Shown here: positions 1-6,842 of the stretch, piece by piece | Layout of the letters: every line of letters begins with the position of its first letter | How positions within the stretch are numbered: position 1 is the stretch's first letter | Origin: a virus | DNA: 64,000 bases | Virus record (IMG/VR): IMGVR_UViG_3300036770_004143 | Span: 206,076-270,075 of that record | Strand: one strand, 5' to 3' | Made by a program: the position numbers and the translations under genes | Notes under the pieces: model-generated | Told to the model about the DNA's origin: nothing | The model's database searches: none | What the model saw: only the letters and a program-made list of their open reading frames with translations

Positions 1-250
1 CTTTCATCTTTCCAGCAAATGAAAAAGATTGACAAGGTGAACCCCCCATTATCAAATCAATTTGGGGTAAATCACTTGCCTTAATCTTTGATACATCTCC
101 CAACTGGATTGTGTTTGGGAAGTTATGTTGTGTAACCTTTATTGAATTCTTTTCAATCTCTGATGCAAAATATTTATCATATTCAACACCAACACGATTT
201 AAGGCAATCTGCCCGCAACTCATTCCATCAAATAAACTTAATACATTCAT
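1..250 (-). CDS. DNA cytosine-5 methyltransferase, N-terminal part (cut by window edge)
   Basis: The minus strand encodes 83 residues starting MNVLSLFDGMSCGQIAL at 250 and running off the window at base 1. The SAM-binding motif I (FDGMSCGQ) and the catalytic motif IV (GGSPCQSFS, with the nucleophile Cys in PCQ) are both visible, which is diagnostic of C5-cytosine methyltransferases. The enzyme probably methylates phage DNA against host restriction. It is the first of two methyltransferase genes in the window; the second, an adenine methyltransferase, lies beyond the first tRNA block. The C-terminal target-recognition region lies outside the window. Confidence 0.9.
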   Translation of the reverse strand, partial: MNVLSLFDGMSCGQIALNRVGVEYDKYFASEIEKNSIKVTQHNFPNTIQLGDVSKIKASDLPQIDLIMGGSPCQSFSFAGKMK

Positions 251-264
251 AGTTGTTTTGTTTG

Positions 265-339
265 TAATCCTGGTTGGATTTGAACCAACGATCCCCTAAT
301 TAAAAGTTAGGTGCTTTAAACCACTAAGCTACAGGATTA
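265..339 (-). tRNA. tRNA-Lys (anticodon TTT)
   Basis: On the minus strand a 7-bp acceptor stem TAATCCT/AGGATTA closes a full cloverleaf. The anticodon stem CCTAA/TTAGG holds the loop CTTTTAA, giving anticodon TTT, and the T arm is GTTGG-TTCAAAT-CCAAC. No 3' CCA is encoded. In T4 biology tRNA-Lys is the target of the host PrrC nuclease, which is relevant given the RNA-repair-type genes here. Confidence 0.93.
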
Positions 340-350
340 TTAAAAATTGT

Positions 351-420
351 TACCACAACTGGATTTGAACCAATACTAACAGAATCAAAATCTGTGGTGC
401 TACCTTTACACCATGTGGCA
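351..420 (-). tRNA. tRNA-Gln (anticodon TTG)
   Basis: Acceptor TGCCACA pairs with TGTGGTA (one G-T pair). Anticodon stem ACAGA/TCTGT encloses TTTTGAT, giving anticodon TTG. The T loop is TTCAAAT. It lies 11 nt from tRNA-Lys, probably in the same transcript. Confidence 0.92.
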
Positions 421-634
421 ATTTAAAAAGAAATAAGTTTTTTGTCCCCGTTGAACATCATGATCCAGTTTTACCTGGATGGTTGGATTTTCCTAGTTGC
501 TACCAAATTGGCCACAGTAGCCCATAGTTATATCAAACTCTCGGTCACTTGCTAATATATCGCGAATCAAGCAAGTTAAACCTTACATATACCCTGGGGT
601 TTCACCAGAGTCATCACTTATTTTCATCTTTTGA
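421..634. other. 214-base non-coding gap inside the tRNA block, possible structured RNA
   Basis: No ORF or cloverleaf fits. Read on the minus strand it holds several local inverted repeats: CTGGTG..CCAG around 600-612, CTTGCT..AGCAAG around 547-575, and ATCCAG..CTGGAT around 470-485. These could fold as an RNA co-transcribed with the flanking tRNAs. No known family was recognised. Confidence 0.3.
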
Positions 635-703
635 GGTTAGTGTTAGAATTGTACTAACTCTATGAGATTTGCAGTCTCACTGGTCTCCATGACCAAACTA
701 ACC
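635..703 (-). tRNA. tRNA-Cys (anticodon GCA)
   Basis: Acceptor GGTTAGT/ACTAACC, D stem GGTC/GACC with a short loop, anticodon stem TGAGA/TCTCA with loop CTGCAAA (anticodon GCA), and T arm GTTAG..CTAAC. At 69 nt it is compact but all arms form. Confidence 0.88.
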
Positions 704-711
704 ATAATTGG

Positions 712-787
712 GTGTTTGATGGGATTCGAACCCACATTTAATATGAGTCACAATCATACCCCAAAGGCCAATACGGGTTCCAAACAC
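712..787 (-). tRNA. tRNA-His (anticodon GTG)
   Basis: Acceptor GTGTTTG/CAAACAC, anticodon stem TATGA/TCATA with loop TTGTGAC (anticodon GTG), T arm GTGGG-TTCGAAT-CCCAT. The discriminator is C, as expected for tRNA-His. The nucleotide before the 5' G is T, so the usual encoded G(-1) is not obvious in this folding. Confidence 0.87.
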
Positions 788-790
788 AGT

Positions 791-860
791 GGTCTTATAG
801 GGATTTGAACCCCAACTTCAGCATCCGTAGTGCTGTGTGCTGTCATTACACAATAAGACC
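791..860 (-). tRNA. tRNA-Arg (anticodon ACG)
   Basis: Acceptor GGTCTTA/TAAGACC, anticodon stem CAGCA/TGCTG with loop CTACGGA (anticodon ACG, normally edited to ICG), and T arm TGGGG-TTCAAAT-CCCTA. It lies 3 nt from tRNA-His. Confidence 0.9.
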
Positions 861-954
861 AAAATCAATCAAGCATTCTACTCCCAGCCCCGAGGAATTG
901 TATCTAACTTAGCCCATCTCACCGCTGTGTGGGTACTTGACCTTTTGTATTTTC

Positions 955-1743
955 CTAATTCAATTCAGGTATTTGTTCTTTTAAATACTTATAAATCTTC
1001 CAAGTTTGAATTTTAGGTGAAGAAATAAATGGATATAAATTCTTCCAGTCTGTCTTTTTCATCACATCTAAAACTCTTTCTTGGTATGTTTTATTGTTTA
1101 TAATCACATAATTTTCCTGACAAAATGTTCCTATTTCCTTCACTTCTTTTCCAATACTTGCCCCATATGTATTCATAGCAAAATCAAAAGTTTCAGGTTT
1201 TTTATATGTTCCACCTCTTCTATATTCACCAACAAATACATCATTTAACTTGTAATCTATTGCTTTTTTGTTAATCCCATTTTTAGGCCTTTGGTACACA
1301 TTAAAACAACATAATAATTCAATACCACTATATTTAATTAAAGGCAACACTTCTGAATGGATTAAATCAAACTCATACATTTGTTGATTATTGTTATATT
1401 GACTAACAGGTAATATAAAAGCAATATAATCACCCATTTTAGCTGCTTGTTTATAAAAAGCAACACTCAAAGTATTCCTTGTCCCAAATGGGGGGTTTCC
1501 AATAAACAACCTACCTTTCTTATAAGGTAGTTCAAGTTTTAGAAAATCTTGTTTAATAATACTTTTATGTTCAGGCTCTAAATCATAAGCAATGCAATTG
1601 GGTATCTGTAAACTAAAACTACCTCCACCAGCAGCTGGTTCAATTGTTTCAGTTATTTCAAATCCTAGATTATTTACAACATCAATACAATATTTTGCAA
1701 GTTCTTTTGGTGTATAATATTTGTCTAAATTTATTTTTGACAT
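955..1743 (-). CDS. DNA adenine-N6 methyltransferase
   Basis: This 262-residue protein has a class I SAM-binding motif (EPAAGGGSF, residues 35-43) and the catalytic motif NPPF (83-86), the pair that defines N6-adenine (or N4-cytosine) DNA methyltransferases. An acidic loop (YDLEPEH, about 53-59) sits where motif II is expected. Early residues DKYYTPKELA resemble the start of other stand-alone phage adenine methylases. It lies between two tRNA groups and close to a cytosine methyltransferase, so the phage probably carries more than one DNA-modification specificity. Target sequence is unknown. Confidence 0.88.
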   Translation of the reverse strand: MSKINLDKYYTPKELAKYCIDVVNNLGFEITETIEPAAGGGSFSLQIPNCIAYDLEPEHKSIIKQDFLKLELPYKKGRLFIGNPPFGTRNTLSVAFYKQAAKMGDYIAFILPVSQYNNNQQMYEFDLIHSEVLPLIKYSGIELLCCFNVYQRPKNGINKKAIDYKLNDVFVGEYRRGGTYKKPETFDFAMNTYGASIGKEVKEIGTFCQENYVIINNKTYQERVLDVMKKTDWKNLYPFISSPKIQTWKIYKYLKEQIPELN

Positions 1744-1794
1744 GATTGTTTTTTTTTAAAAGTAAAACAGAAAGTGTGGGATTCAAACACCGCA

Positions 1795-1882
1795 CATGAT
1801 ACCGACCATGATACCAACCATGATACTTTTATCTTTTGCGTAGGTGGAAGATTCAAACCATACATGATACCATACATGATAC
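1795..1882. repeat. Two short arrays of a 12-nt-period CATGATAC repeat in tRNA-like remnants
   Basis: CATGATAC occurs at 1795, 1807 and 1819, exactly 12 nt apart, then again at 1863 and 1875, also 12 nt apart. Both arrays occupy the place where the D-arm 3' side and anticodon arm of a tRNA would be: tRNA-like T-loop sequence (ATTCAAAC) lies next to each array. Confidence 0.75.
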
Positions 1883-1900
1883 CAATTACACCACACCTAC
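1840..1900 (-). tRNA. tRNA-like sequence without a normal anticodon arm
   Basis: A perfect 7-bp acceptor GTAGGTG/CACCTAC and a D-like region (GTGTAATTGGT) are present on the minus strand, with a TTTGAAT T-loop-like stretch. The middle consists of the repeated GGTATCATG unit and forms no 5-bp/7-nt anticodon arm, and the T stem is weak. A degenerate or rearranged tRNA gene is more likely than a functional one. A second remnant, lacking its acceptor, lies at about 1770-1835. Confidence 0.4.
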
Positions 1901-1907
1901 TTTAAAA

Positions 1908-2159
1908 TCACTTGGATTTTTTGCCATCCAATTCTGTAAGTTTGTTTTCAAACTCTACAAGCCTTCTGTCAAATCTATTCTCAACCTCATCTATGATATT
2001 ATAAATATCCCTGTGGAAGTTTGAATTAGCATGTTGTTTGTCTTTTAATTCATCTGTGATTGCGTTCACTTTGGCTTTAAGATAAATAACACCAGTAAAT
2101 GACCAAAATAATGTTACGATAATTGTGGTGACAATTGCACCTAATGCAAATTCTATCAT
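1908..2159 (-). CDS. Small membrane-anchored coiled-coil protein
   Basis: The 83-residue protein has a hydrophobic N-terminal segment (about residues 3-28) and then a charged, helix-prone tail with heptad-like spacing (about 30-80). This suits a single-span inner-membrane protein with a cytoplasmic or periplasmic coiled coil. Its start overlaps the end of the upstream gene by 4 nt (ATGA), indicating translational coupling. No family was recognised. Confidence 0.75.
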   Translation of the reverse strand: MIEFALGAIVTTIIVTLFWSFTGVIYLKAKVNAITDELKDKQHANSNFHRDIYNIIDEVENRFDRRLVEFENKLTELDGKKSK

Positions 2160-2500
2160 AGTTCTGTTTTTAATTTACTTAAATCTTCATTTAATCTTCT
2201 AATAAATGATTCCTCACCATCATCACCAGATACCAACCAATCAATCCTTTGTGCATAAATATATGCAATCTGTAAATGAGTTATTCCTTTTTTAAATTCT
2301 TCAATAACTTCATCTGGATATTTATGCCAGAACATATCTTCTGGATACTTATTGAAATAATCATCATCAAAAGCACCCCAAGCACCATCTATAATTTCTT
2401 GTTCTGTTTTAACTCTACCATTATTTGCAATCAAATCTTCAATAGAATCAATCATATTCTTTATCTTAGATTGGTCATAGTCAAAAAATCCTCCAGACAT
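2156..2500 (-). CDS. Conserved phage protein of unknown function (MSGGFF type)
   Basis: The start was set at MSGGFFDYDQ (2500), because an A-rich tract precedes this ATG and the longer reading frame begins in low-quality sequence. The 114-residue product has the N-terminal MSGG-FDYxQ signature, the middle EEFKKGITHLQIAYIY and the C-terminal RIDWLVSGDDGEESF stretch that recur in many dsDNA phages as an uncharacterised small acidic protein. It is probably expressed early. No catalytic motif is apparent. Confidence 0.85.
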   Translation of the reverse strand: MSGGFFDYDQSKIKNMIDSIEDLIANNGRVKTEQEIIDGAWGAFDDDYFNKYPEDMFWHKYPDEVIEEFKKGITHLQIAYIYAQRIDWLVSGDDGEESFIRRLNEDLSKLKTEL

Positions 2501-2526
2501 ATTTGTTGCTTTTTTTTGTTTAGTAA

Positions 2527-2652
2527 TTAGGATAGTATTTGAATTAATGCCCCTAGTAATGCAATCACACCAAATATATAAACAATCATTGGGTCTAATG
2601 GATAACACCCTTCAACCATTACTTGATGTAGTTCTTTTAAAAATCTTTTCAT
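2527..2652 (-). CDS. 41-residue membrane protein
   Basis: This short ORF (start MKRFLKELHQVMVEG at 2652) has an amphipathic, basic N terminus and one hydrophobic helix (about residues 22-40). It fills the gap between the MSGG protein and tRNA-Tyr on the same strand and its ATG follows an A-rich stretch. No family recognised. Confidence 0.6.
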   Translation of the reverse strand: MKRFLKELHQVMVEGCYPLDPMIVYIFGVIALLGALIQILS

Positions 2653-2671
2653 TTTTTTGATTTTAGTTAGT

Positions 2672-2753
2672 GAGGGTAATAGGATTTGAACCTATTCAGA
2701 CATAATCATTTGATTTACAGTCAAACCCAGCTCTCCCACTCTGGCGTACCCCC
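2672..2753 (-). tRNA. tRNA-Tyr (anticodon GTA)
   Basis: Acceptor GGGGGTA/TACCCTC (one G-T pair), anticodon stem TTTGA/TCAAA with loop CTGTAAA (anticodon GTA), a long type-II variable arm as expected for bacterial Tyr, and T loop TTCAAAT. Confidence 0.92.
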
Positions 2754-2771
2754 TAGTTTAAATTTGTTTGA

Positions 2772-2842
2772 GCCAATAGAGGGATTTGAACCCCCAACCC
2801 CATCTTTACAAAAGACGTGTTCTACCGTTGAACTATATTGGC
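2772..2842 (-). tRNA. tRNA-Thr (anticodon TGT)
   Basis: Acceptor GCCAATA/TATTGGC, D stem GTTC/GAAC, anticodon stem CGTCT/AGATG with loop TTTGTAA (anticodon TGT), T arm GGGGG-TTCAAAT-CCCTC. It ends 5 nt before the stop of the kinase gene's frame on the same strand. Confidence 0.92.
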
Positions 2843-2846
2843 AATA

Positions 2847-3248
2847 TTACAATTTTATCTCGAACCTTTTCCGCATTTTATCAATTGCCTCGTCTGGCAC
2901 ATTGTGAACATTCTTCCCCCCATGCCTATTCTCAACAACTATGGAATAAACTCTATACCCATATTTTTCTGCTAACTCATAGTAGGGCTTCATTTCCCAC
3001 TCTTGGGTGAATGTGTTAGATACAACAATTCTATCAACATTATACCCAGAATTATCCACCTCCATCCACTTTCTAACTTCTTCTCTGCACCAAGCATGAG
3101 CCTCTTTCAATTTTGATGCATCAAATTTATATTCACCATACTGCATAAAGTATCTATCTGCTTCAACCAATGATCCACCCAACTGGGCTGCCAATGTTGA
3201 TTTACCTGAACCAGGTAGTCCTCTTAATAAGAAAAGTTCCTTTGCCAT
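2847..3248 (-). CDS. P-loop kinase of the polynucleotide-kinase / AAA_33 type
   Basis: The 133-residue protein opens with a Walker A motif GLPGSGKST (residues 10-18), followed by a VEADRYF segment (about 28-34) where substrate-binding Asp/Arg residues of T4 Pnk-like and N4BP2-like kinases sit, and an R-rich lid near RHGGKN (about 108-113). At this length it is a lone kinase domain with no phosphatase half. RNA or DNA 5'-OH phosphorylation is the usual role of the family. It lies directly beside tRNA-Thr, so a part in tRNA repair together with the RNA ligase at 22.3 kb is plausible but unproven. Confidence 0.8.
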   Translation of the reverse strand: MAKELFLLRGLPGSGKSTLAAQLGGSLVEADRYFMQYGEYKFDASKLKEAHAWCREEVRKWMEVDNSGYNVDRIVVSNTFTQEWEMKPYYELAEKYGYRVYSIVVENRHGGKNVHNVPDEAIDKMRKRFEIKL

Positions 3249-3262
3249 AATCTTCTTTTTAT

Positions 3263-3760
3263 TTAATAAACATTAAAAGGTAAGTTTGTGTTCAACACAG
3301 TATGACCTTCTTTTTTAACTTTTGAACAAAAAGTTCTCAACATTTTAATAGCCTCTTCATTCTTTATTAAATCAACCATTGAAAGTCTCTTGCCACTTCC
3401 AGCATTAACAAAAGTCTGTATGGTATATTTTGTTGTATCTCCATAAAGAATTCCCTTCTTTTCATCTTTCTTTATTGCTTGATTTGTTAACCAATTTTGG
3501 AACAAATCATCAACAACCCACTCCAATTTATTACCATAACCTTCTATGCCTAGGCTATCACAATATTCTTCCATCTTTTTGAAAGCCTCTTTGGTTTTGG
3601 CTTCACCATCCCAAAGGTTGCAATCAGTACTCCCACCAGTTCCCCTATTTATACAATATCCAATTTTTTTGTTATCAAAAAAAATATCTGCTTGGAATGC
3701 ATAAGTTTCTTCTGAAAACTTTGCAGAATATTTCACATTTTTTAACTTAATTCTTTCCAT
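3263..3760 (-). CDS. Phage protein of unknown function
   Basis: A 165-residue soluble protein starting MERIKLKNVKYSAKFSEE. It has a Gly/Ser/Thr-rich turn (NRGTGGSTDCN) and a KKEGHTVLNTNLPF end that looks phage-specific. No signal peptide or membrane segment. It lies 14 nt downstream of nothing but the promoter-like AT stretch at 3761-3843. Function not recognised. Confidence 0.75.
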   Translation of the reverse strand: MERIKLKNVKYSAKFSEETYAFQADIFFDNKKIGYCINRGTGGSTDCNLWDGEAKTKEAFKKMEEYCDSLGIEGYGNKLEWVVDDLFQNWLTNQAIKKDEKKGILYGDTTKYTIQTFVNAGSGKRLSMVDLIKNEEAIKMLRTFCSKVKKEGHTVLNTNLPFNVY

Positions 3761-3843
3761 TGTTCTTTTGGTTTGATTACCTCACAAAGATAAACTAAAG
3801 TTTGCAGAAGTCCAAATGTAATGATTATTTTTTTTTCAATTAT

Positions 3844-4443
3844 TTAATCTAAACTATTAGGAAAATACAACAAAGTTGGATTACGTTTCTGAATGTCAAC
3901 CTGGGGATATGATTTCCTAAACATATCAACATCAAATCTTTTTGTGATTAAATGATAACCACTTTTAGTTGGGATTACTGCTTCAACCTTATTACCCCCT
4001 GGTCTAGTTTCATCAAGTATAGCAATAGTCTTTGCTAATTCTTTTTCATCTTTATCATCAATATCAACAATCCATCTATTCTCCATTCTTTTTACCTTCC
4101 CAACAACACTCTCAAATAAATTTTTCTGATTATGTTGTCCATTTTTGATTCTTTCAGCCAAAAGCATCATCATATCCAAGGCCACATCTTTATGGTTCTG
4201 TTTTTGAATGTGAATGTAGGTTCTTGCTTTGAAGAGTTCTGATAACTGCATAATCTCTTCATATTTGCTATCAAGATAATCCAGGCTATCAATACAATAC
4301 GTTTTAATGGTTCTGGATGACTGGTGATTATCTCTCTCCTCTTTTGGTTGATCCTTCTTTCTTTTAAGAATATATAACATATAGAAATCACCCTCTTCTG
4401 TGAAGTTTAGTAATGGTTTGATTATGTCCAGGTTGTTTATCAT
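3844..4443 (-). CDS. Unknown protein with primase-like (AEP-type) sequence motifs
   Basis: The start was set at MINNLDIIKPLL (4443), after an A-rich stretch; an upstream in-frame ATG at 4467 is possible. The 199-residue product contains a WIVDIDD segment and, about 40 residues later, TKSGYHLIT. A hydrophobic DxD followed by SxxH is the arrangement of motifs I and II of archaeo-eukaryotic primases, but the third motif was not found with certainty. It is much shorter than a usual PrimPol. A phage-conserved protein of unknown function is the safe call; the AEP link is an inference. Confidence 0.6.
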   Translation of the reverse strand: MINNLDIIKPLLNFTEEGDFYMLYILKRKKDQPKEERDNHQSSRTIKTYCIDSLDYLDSKYEEIMQLSELFKARTYIHIQKQNHKDVALDMMMLLAERIKNGQHNQKNLFESVVGKVKRMENRWIVDIDDKDEKELAKTIAILDETRPGGNKVEAVIPTKSGYHLITKRFDVDMFRKSYPQVDIQKRNPTLLYFPNSLD

Positions 4444-4501
4444 GTTTTTGTTTTTTTGATAAAGCAAAGATAAACCTAAAAACTGGTAAATGCAAATCTA
4501 T

Positions 4502-4984
4502 TTAAAACTTTTTCATTTTGTAATGAATGGCAATGAATTTCTCATGATTTATATCATTTTCATCACATATTTTAATGATTTCTCTTAATTTACCACTAAC
4601 TTCTGAAACAACTTCACCTAATTTGTTTACCTCATCAATTAAGTTATCAATCTCTTCTTCTATGCTGGTATAACCCCCCTCTTCCCAATCAACATCATAC
4701 AATGTTTCATCATCATCTAATGTGATATATAGAAAGGCACTAAATTTACCACTATTATGTTCAATTTGAATATAAGATGCCACATCCATTGTATATAACT
4801 CAAAAAGAACCACATTTGGTTGTTCATTTTCAATAGAAAACTGGATGCCCAGATTTTTTAGGTGTTCACTTACATTTTCAATAAACTCTGCACTATTTGC
4901 CATAACTTTACTGTCCTCAACCAAATTTGTTGGTCTGGATTGAATAAGTTGTTTTAACCTATCAATATTTTCTTGTAATTTCAT
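4502..4984 (-). CDS. Acidic phage protein of unknown function
   Basis: The 160-residue protein is helix-rich at both ends (MKLQENIDRLKQLIQ and the Leu/Glu-rich segment about 105-145) around a beta-rich middle with the acidic run TLDDDETLYDVDWEEGG. It is preceded by a TATTTATTGTAA promoter-like motif 10 nt upstream of the start, so it probably heads a transcript. No family recognised. Confidence 0.75.
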   Translation of the reverse strand: MKLQENIDRLKQLIQSRPTNLVEDSKVMANSAEFIENVSEHLKNLGIQFSIENEQPNVVLFELYTMDVASYIQIEHNSGKFSAFLYITLDDDETLYDVDWEEGGYTSIEEEIDNLIDEVNKLGEVVSEVSGKLREIIKICDENDINHEKFIAIHYKMKKF

Positions 4985-4993
4985 ATAGTTCTT

Positions 4994-5007
4994 TTACAAT
5001 AAATATA
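4994..5007 (-). promoter_or_regulatory. Promoter-like motif TATATTTATTGTAA
   Basis: Minus-strand TATATTTATTGTAA ends about 10 nt before the ATG at 4984. Nearly the same sequence stands before several other genes in the window (see the finding on the shared motif). Confidence 0.4.
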
Positions 5008-5011
5008 TCCA

Positions 5012-5248
5012 TTAACTAATTAAATCAAATGATACATTATTACTATCCATCAATTCATGTAAGGTTGTCCTAACTTGAACCAAAGCATCATGTACCTCCT
5101 GGCTCATTGTGTCTGGTGCATACTTTGTCTCTGACCTCAAGTGTTGATCCAGTTCATATAAAGTCATCATTATGTCCCTACCTTTTGCAGCCAACATAAA
5201 TTGCTCCATATCCTCTGGTAGATTAAATTCCAATATTGCTTTTGCCAT
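5012..5248 (-). CDS. Small conserved phage protein
   Basis: The 78-residue protein (MAKAILEFNLPEDMEQFMLA) has the N-terminal LEFNLPED-E-F signature, a central YELDQHLRSETKY and a C-terminal LHELM segment that recur in a widespread family of small phage proteins. The function of that family is unknown. It lies in a run of short genes with the typical layout of early phage regions. Confidence 0.82.
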   Translation of the reverse strand: MAKAILEFNLPEDMEQFMLAAKGRDIMMTLYELDQHLRSETKYAPDTMSQEVHDALVQVRTTLHELMDSNNVSFDLIS

Positions 5249-5253
5249 CTTAT

Positions 5254-5436
5254 TTAGTTTTTAATGAATTTATAAAGTTCAAGTAATAATAACCCAGCTT
5301 CAGCCTTGGTTAGAAACATCTTACCCCTATCATGATTGATATAGGTATGAACAACAAGGATTTCCTCTGAACCATTTGATTTATCAATGGTCACTACTGG
5401 TGCTTCAACATAAATTTCATTGGGTTCTGTAATCAT
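5254..5436 (-). CDS. 60-residue hypothetical protein
   Basis: A short acidic protein starting MITEPNEIYVEAPVV; it ends 5 nt before the start of the next gene, consistent with an operon. Nothing diagnostic is visible. Confidence 0.65.
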   Translation of the reverse strand: MITEPNEIYVEAPVVTIDKSNGSEEILVVHTYINHDRGKMFLTKAEAGLLLLELYKFIKN

Positions 5437-5474
5437 TTTATTCTTGTTTAGACCTCAAAGATAGTAAAATACTT

Positions 5475-5636
5475 TTAATAATCCCAGGTAGATTTATCTA
5501 CTTTTTTACCATTCATAATGCAATCAAACACATAATCCCATTTTTGATTTTTAGTGATATAATCCACTAAAATTTGGCTAAACCCCAAGGAAGTGGATCC
5601 GTTTTCTGTTTCTAATTTAATGTCTAATATTTTCAT
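5475..5636 (-). CDS. 53-residue hypothetical protein
   Basis: The start was placed at MKILDIKLETENG (5636), after AAAATT, rather than at the upstream ATG that would overlap the neighbouring gene. The product is soluble with a WDYVFDCIMNGKKV end. No family recognised. Confidence 0.55.
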   Translation of the reverse strand: MKILDIKLETENGSTSLGFSQILVDYITKNQKWDYVFDCIMNGKKVDKSTWDY

Positions 5637-5646
5637 AATTTTTGTT

Positions 5647-5970
5647 TTAATATAAGTCTTCTGAAAACAATCTGTTGCCCCTAATTTGGGATAAATCAAT
5701 TACCTGGTTTTCTTGTAATGCAATTTGAAGCCCCTCTTCACGGCTAACAAACCTATTTTTTGATGTCAAAAACCCTTGTTCATTTTCACCACTTTCAGCA
5801 TCTCTTAACCCTGTAATAGCATATTTTGTGTAAATACATTGCCCATGCCTATGGCCACTAAAAACAATACCCCTATCAAGGTTTGCTGGAAGATAAACCT
5901 CAATTGGTAATTCCTTTTTAAGTTCAATGTTTTTATACCAAATAGCAGCACATATTATTTTCTCATTCAT
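5647..5970 (-). CDS. Phage protein of unknown function
   Basis: The 107-residue protein has the sequence FSGHRHGQCI in its middle and a C-terminal FLTSKNRFVSREEGLQIALQ stretch found in a recurrent uncharacterised phage family. Its ATG overlaps the end of the upstream metallopeptidase-like gene by 8 nt, so the two are probably translationally coupled. Confidence 0.75.
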   Translation of the reverse strand: MNEKIICAAIWYKNIELKKELPIEVYLPANLDRGIVFSGHRHGQCIYTKYAITGLRDAESGENEQGFLTSKNRFVSREEGLQIALQENQVIDLSQIRGNRLFSEDLY

Positions 5971-6514
5971 GTTTTTGTTTATATTCTTTAATAAAAGTTT
6001 CTAAATCTTGTGGTATATCACCGTAATTATGTAATTCATATGCAAAGTTTTCAACCCATTCTTCTTCATCACCATATTCTAAATATTCATAACCAAATAA
6101 ATCATATTCTAATTCACATATTGCATGTCCAAGTTCATGAAATATTGTTGTTTCAACTGTCACCCATAATGGTACATTATATTCTTTAGAACCTTCTAAA
6201 ATATCCTTTTCTGATAAAATAACTATTGGTATTGATGAACTTGTACCACTTCTAAATCTACCTAAAGCACCTTCTCCAATATTATTGACAAATATTATTC
6301 TAATATCCTTGAATAAATCTATTTTATTTTTAAATATTTCAATTGCTTCCCTAGAAAACTTAACTATATCAGAATGTACTTTGGTTATATCTTTAACCCC
6401 ATAGTCATTAATAATATGGTTATAGTCATCACTTTCTTTATTTAAAAGAAATTCAATATCCTCATTCAAAAAATCTTGAATTGTGGTTTTAATAATTCTT
6501 CTCAAATCTTTCAT
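5963..6514 (-). CDS. HELGH zinc metallopeptidase-like protein with N-terminal capsid-targeting-like peptide
   Basis: The 183-residue protein carries HELGH (residues 126-130), the HExxH zinc-binding/catalytic motif, with a likely third ligand among the Glu residues at about 150-155. The N terminus MKDLRRIIKTTIQDFLNE is an amphipathic helix ending in LNE, the same pattern seen at the start of the proteins at 11.7, 12.7 and 40.7 kb. In T4-like phages (L/I)xE is the prohead-protease cleavage signal, so this could be a packaged and injected peptidase. A promoter-like TATTTATATATAAAA motif precedes it. Confidence 0.78.
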   Translation of the reverse strand: MKDLRRIIKTTIQDFLNEDIEFLLNKESDDYNHIINDYGVKDITKVHSDIVKFSREAIEIFKNKIDLFKDIRIIFVNNIGEGALGRFRSGTSSSIPIVILSEKDILEGSKEYNVPLWVTVETTIFHELGHAICELEYDLFGYEYLEYGDEEEWVENFAYELHNYGDIPQDLETFIKEYKQKHE

Positions 6515-6520
6515 ATTTTA

Positions 6521-6538
6521 TTTTATATATAAATATTA
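6521..6538 (-). promoter_or_regulatory. Promoter-like motif TAATATTTATATATAAAA
   Basis: This AT-rich motif, with TATTTATA as core, lies 7 nt upstream of the metallopeptidase-like gene (start 6514). It matches the shared TATTTAT-N2-TAAAA pattern of other gene starts here. Confidence 0.4.
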
Positions 6539-6555
6539 AGTTTTAAAAGTTTTGT

Positions 6556-6640
6556 GGTCAGGATAGGATTCGAACCTATATTGTTGAATTACCCAGCTTC
6601 AACTGCTTAAGTATAGCGTTTACCATTCCGCCACCTGACT
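6556..6640 (-). tRNA. tRNA-Leu-like gene (anticodon uncertain)
   Basis: D arm GCGGAATGGTAAACGC is typical of tRNA-Leu, the T arm ATAGG-TTCGAAT-CCTAT is perfect, and there is a variable arm TTGAA..TTCAA. The acceptor AGTCAGG/CCTGACC has one mismatch at its end. Only about 13 nt separate the D arm from the variable arm, and the CTTAAGC stretch that would give anticodon TAA has a poor stem. The gene may be decayed or fold unusually. Confidence 0.6.
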
Positions 6641-6842
6641 AATTAACACCCTAATTTATCCAACTTACAGATGTTATGGCTGTCCCCCCACAGAAGGGGG
6701 TTAGGAATAGTCATTTTGTCCTGATGAGGTCGAGGTGACATCCTCTGACGTTCTCCCTATACGTCAATGTACGTGCCCATACAGTAATCACTCTGTTTCT
6801 TCATATTGGGCATACTATCTGGTGATTAACCAGAACGTATCT
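6641..6842 (-). ncRNA. Candidate structured RNA between tRNA-like genes
   Basis: No ORF fits this 200-base gap. On the minus strand it contains a series of inverted repeats: CTGG..CCAG, TGCCCA..TGGGCA, GACGT..ACGTC, GAGG..CCTC and CCCCC..GGGGG. Their density exceeds that of the nearby AT-rich spacers and local GC is higher. An RNA expressed with the tRNAs is possible; no known family was recognised. Confidence 0.35.

Noticed and set aside
111-299. Plus-strand frame over the methyltransferase and tRNA-Lys
   Set aside because: It is antisense to a clear C5 methyltransferase and runs into a tRNA.
1836-2024. 62-residue plus-strand frame over the CATGATAC repeats
   Set aside because: It reads IHDTIHDT from the repeats and crosses a minus-strand gene; it is an artefact of the repeat.
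6714-6755. CTGATGAG sequence reminiscent of a hammerhead ribozyme core
   Set aside because: The required GAAA and flanking stems are not present in the right order on either strand.
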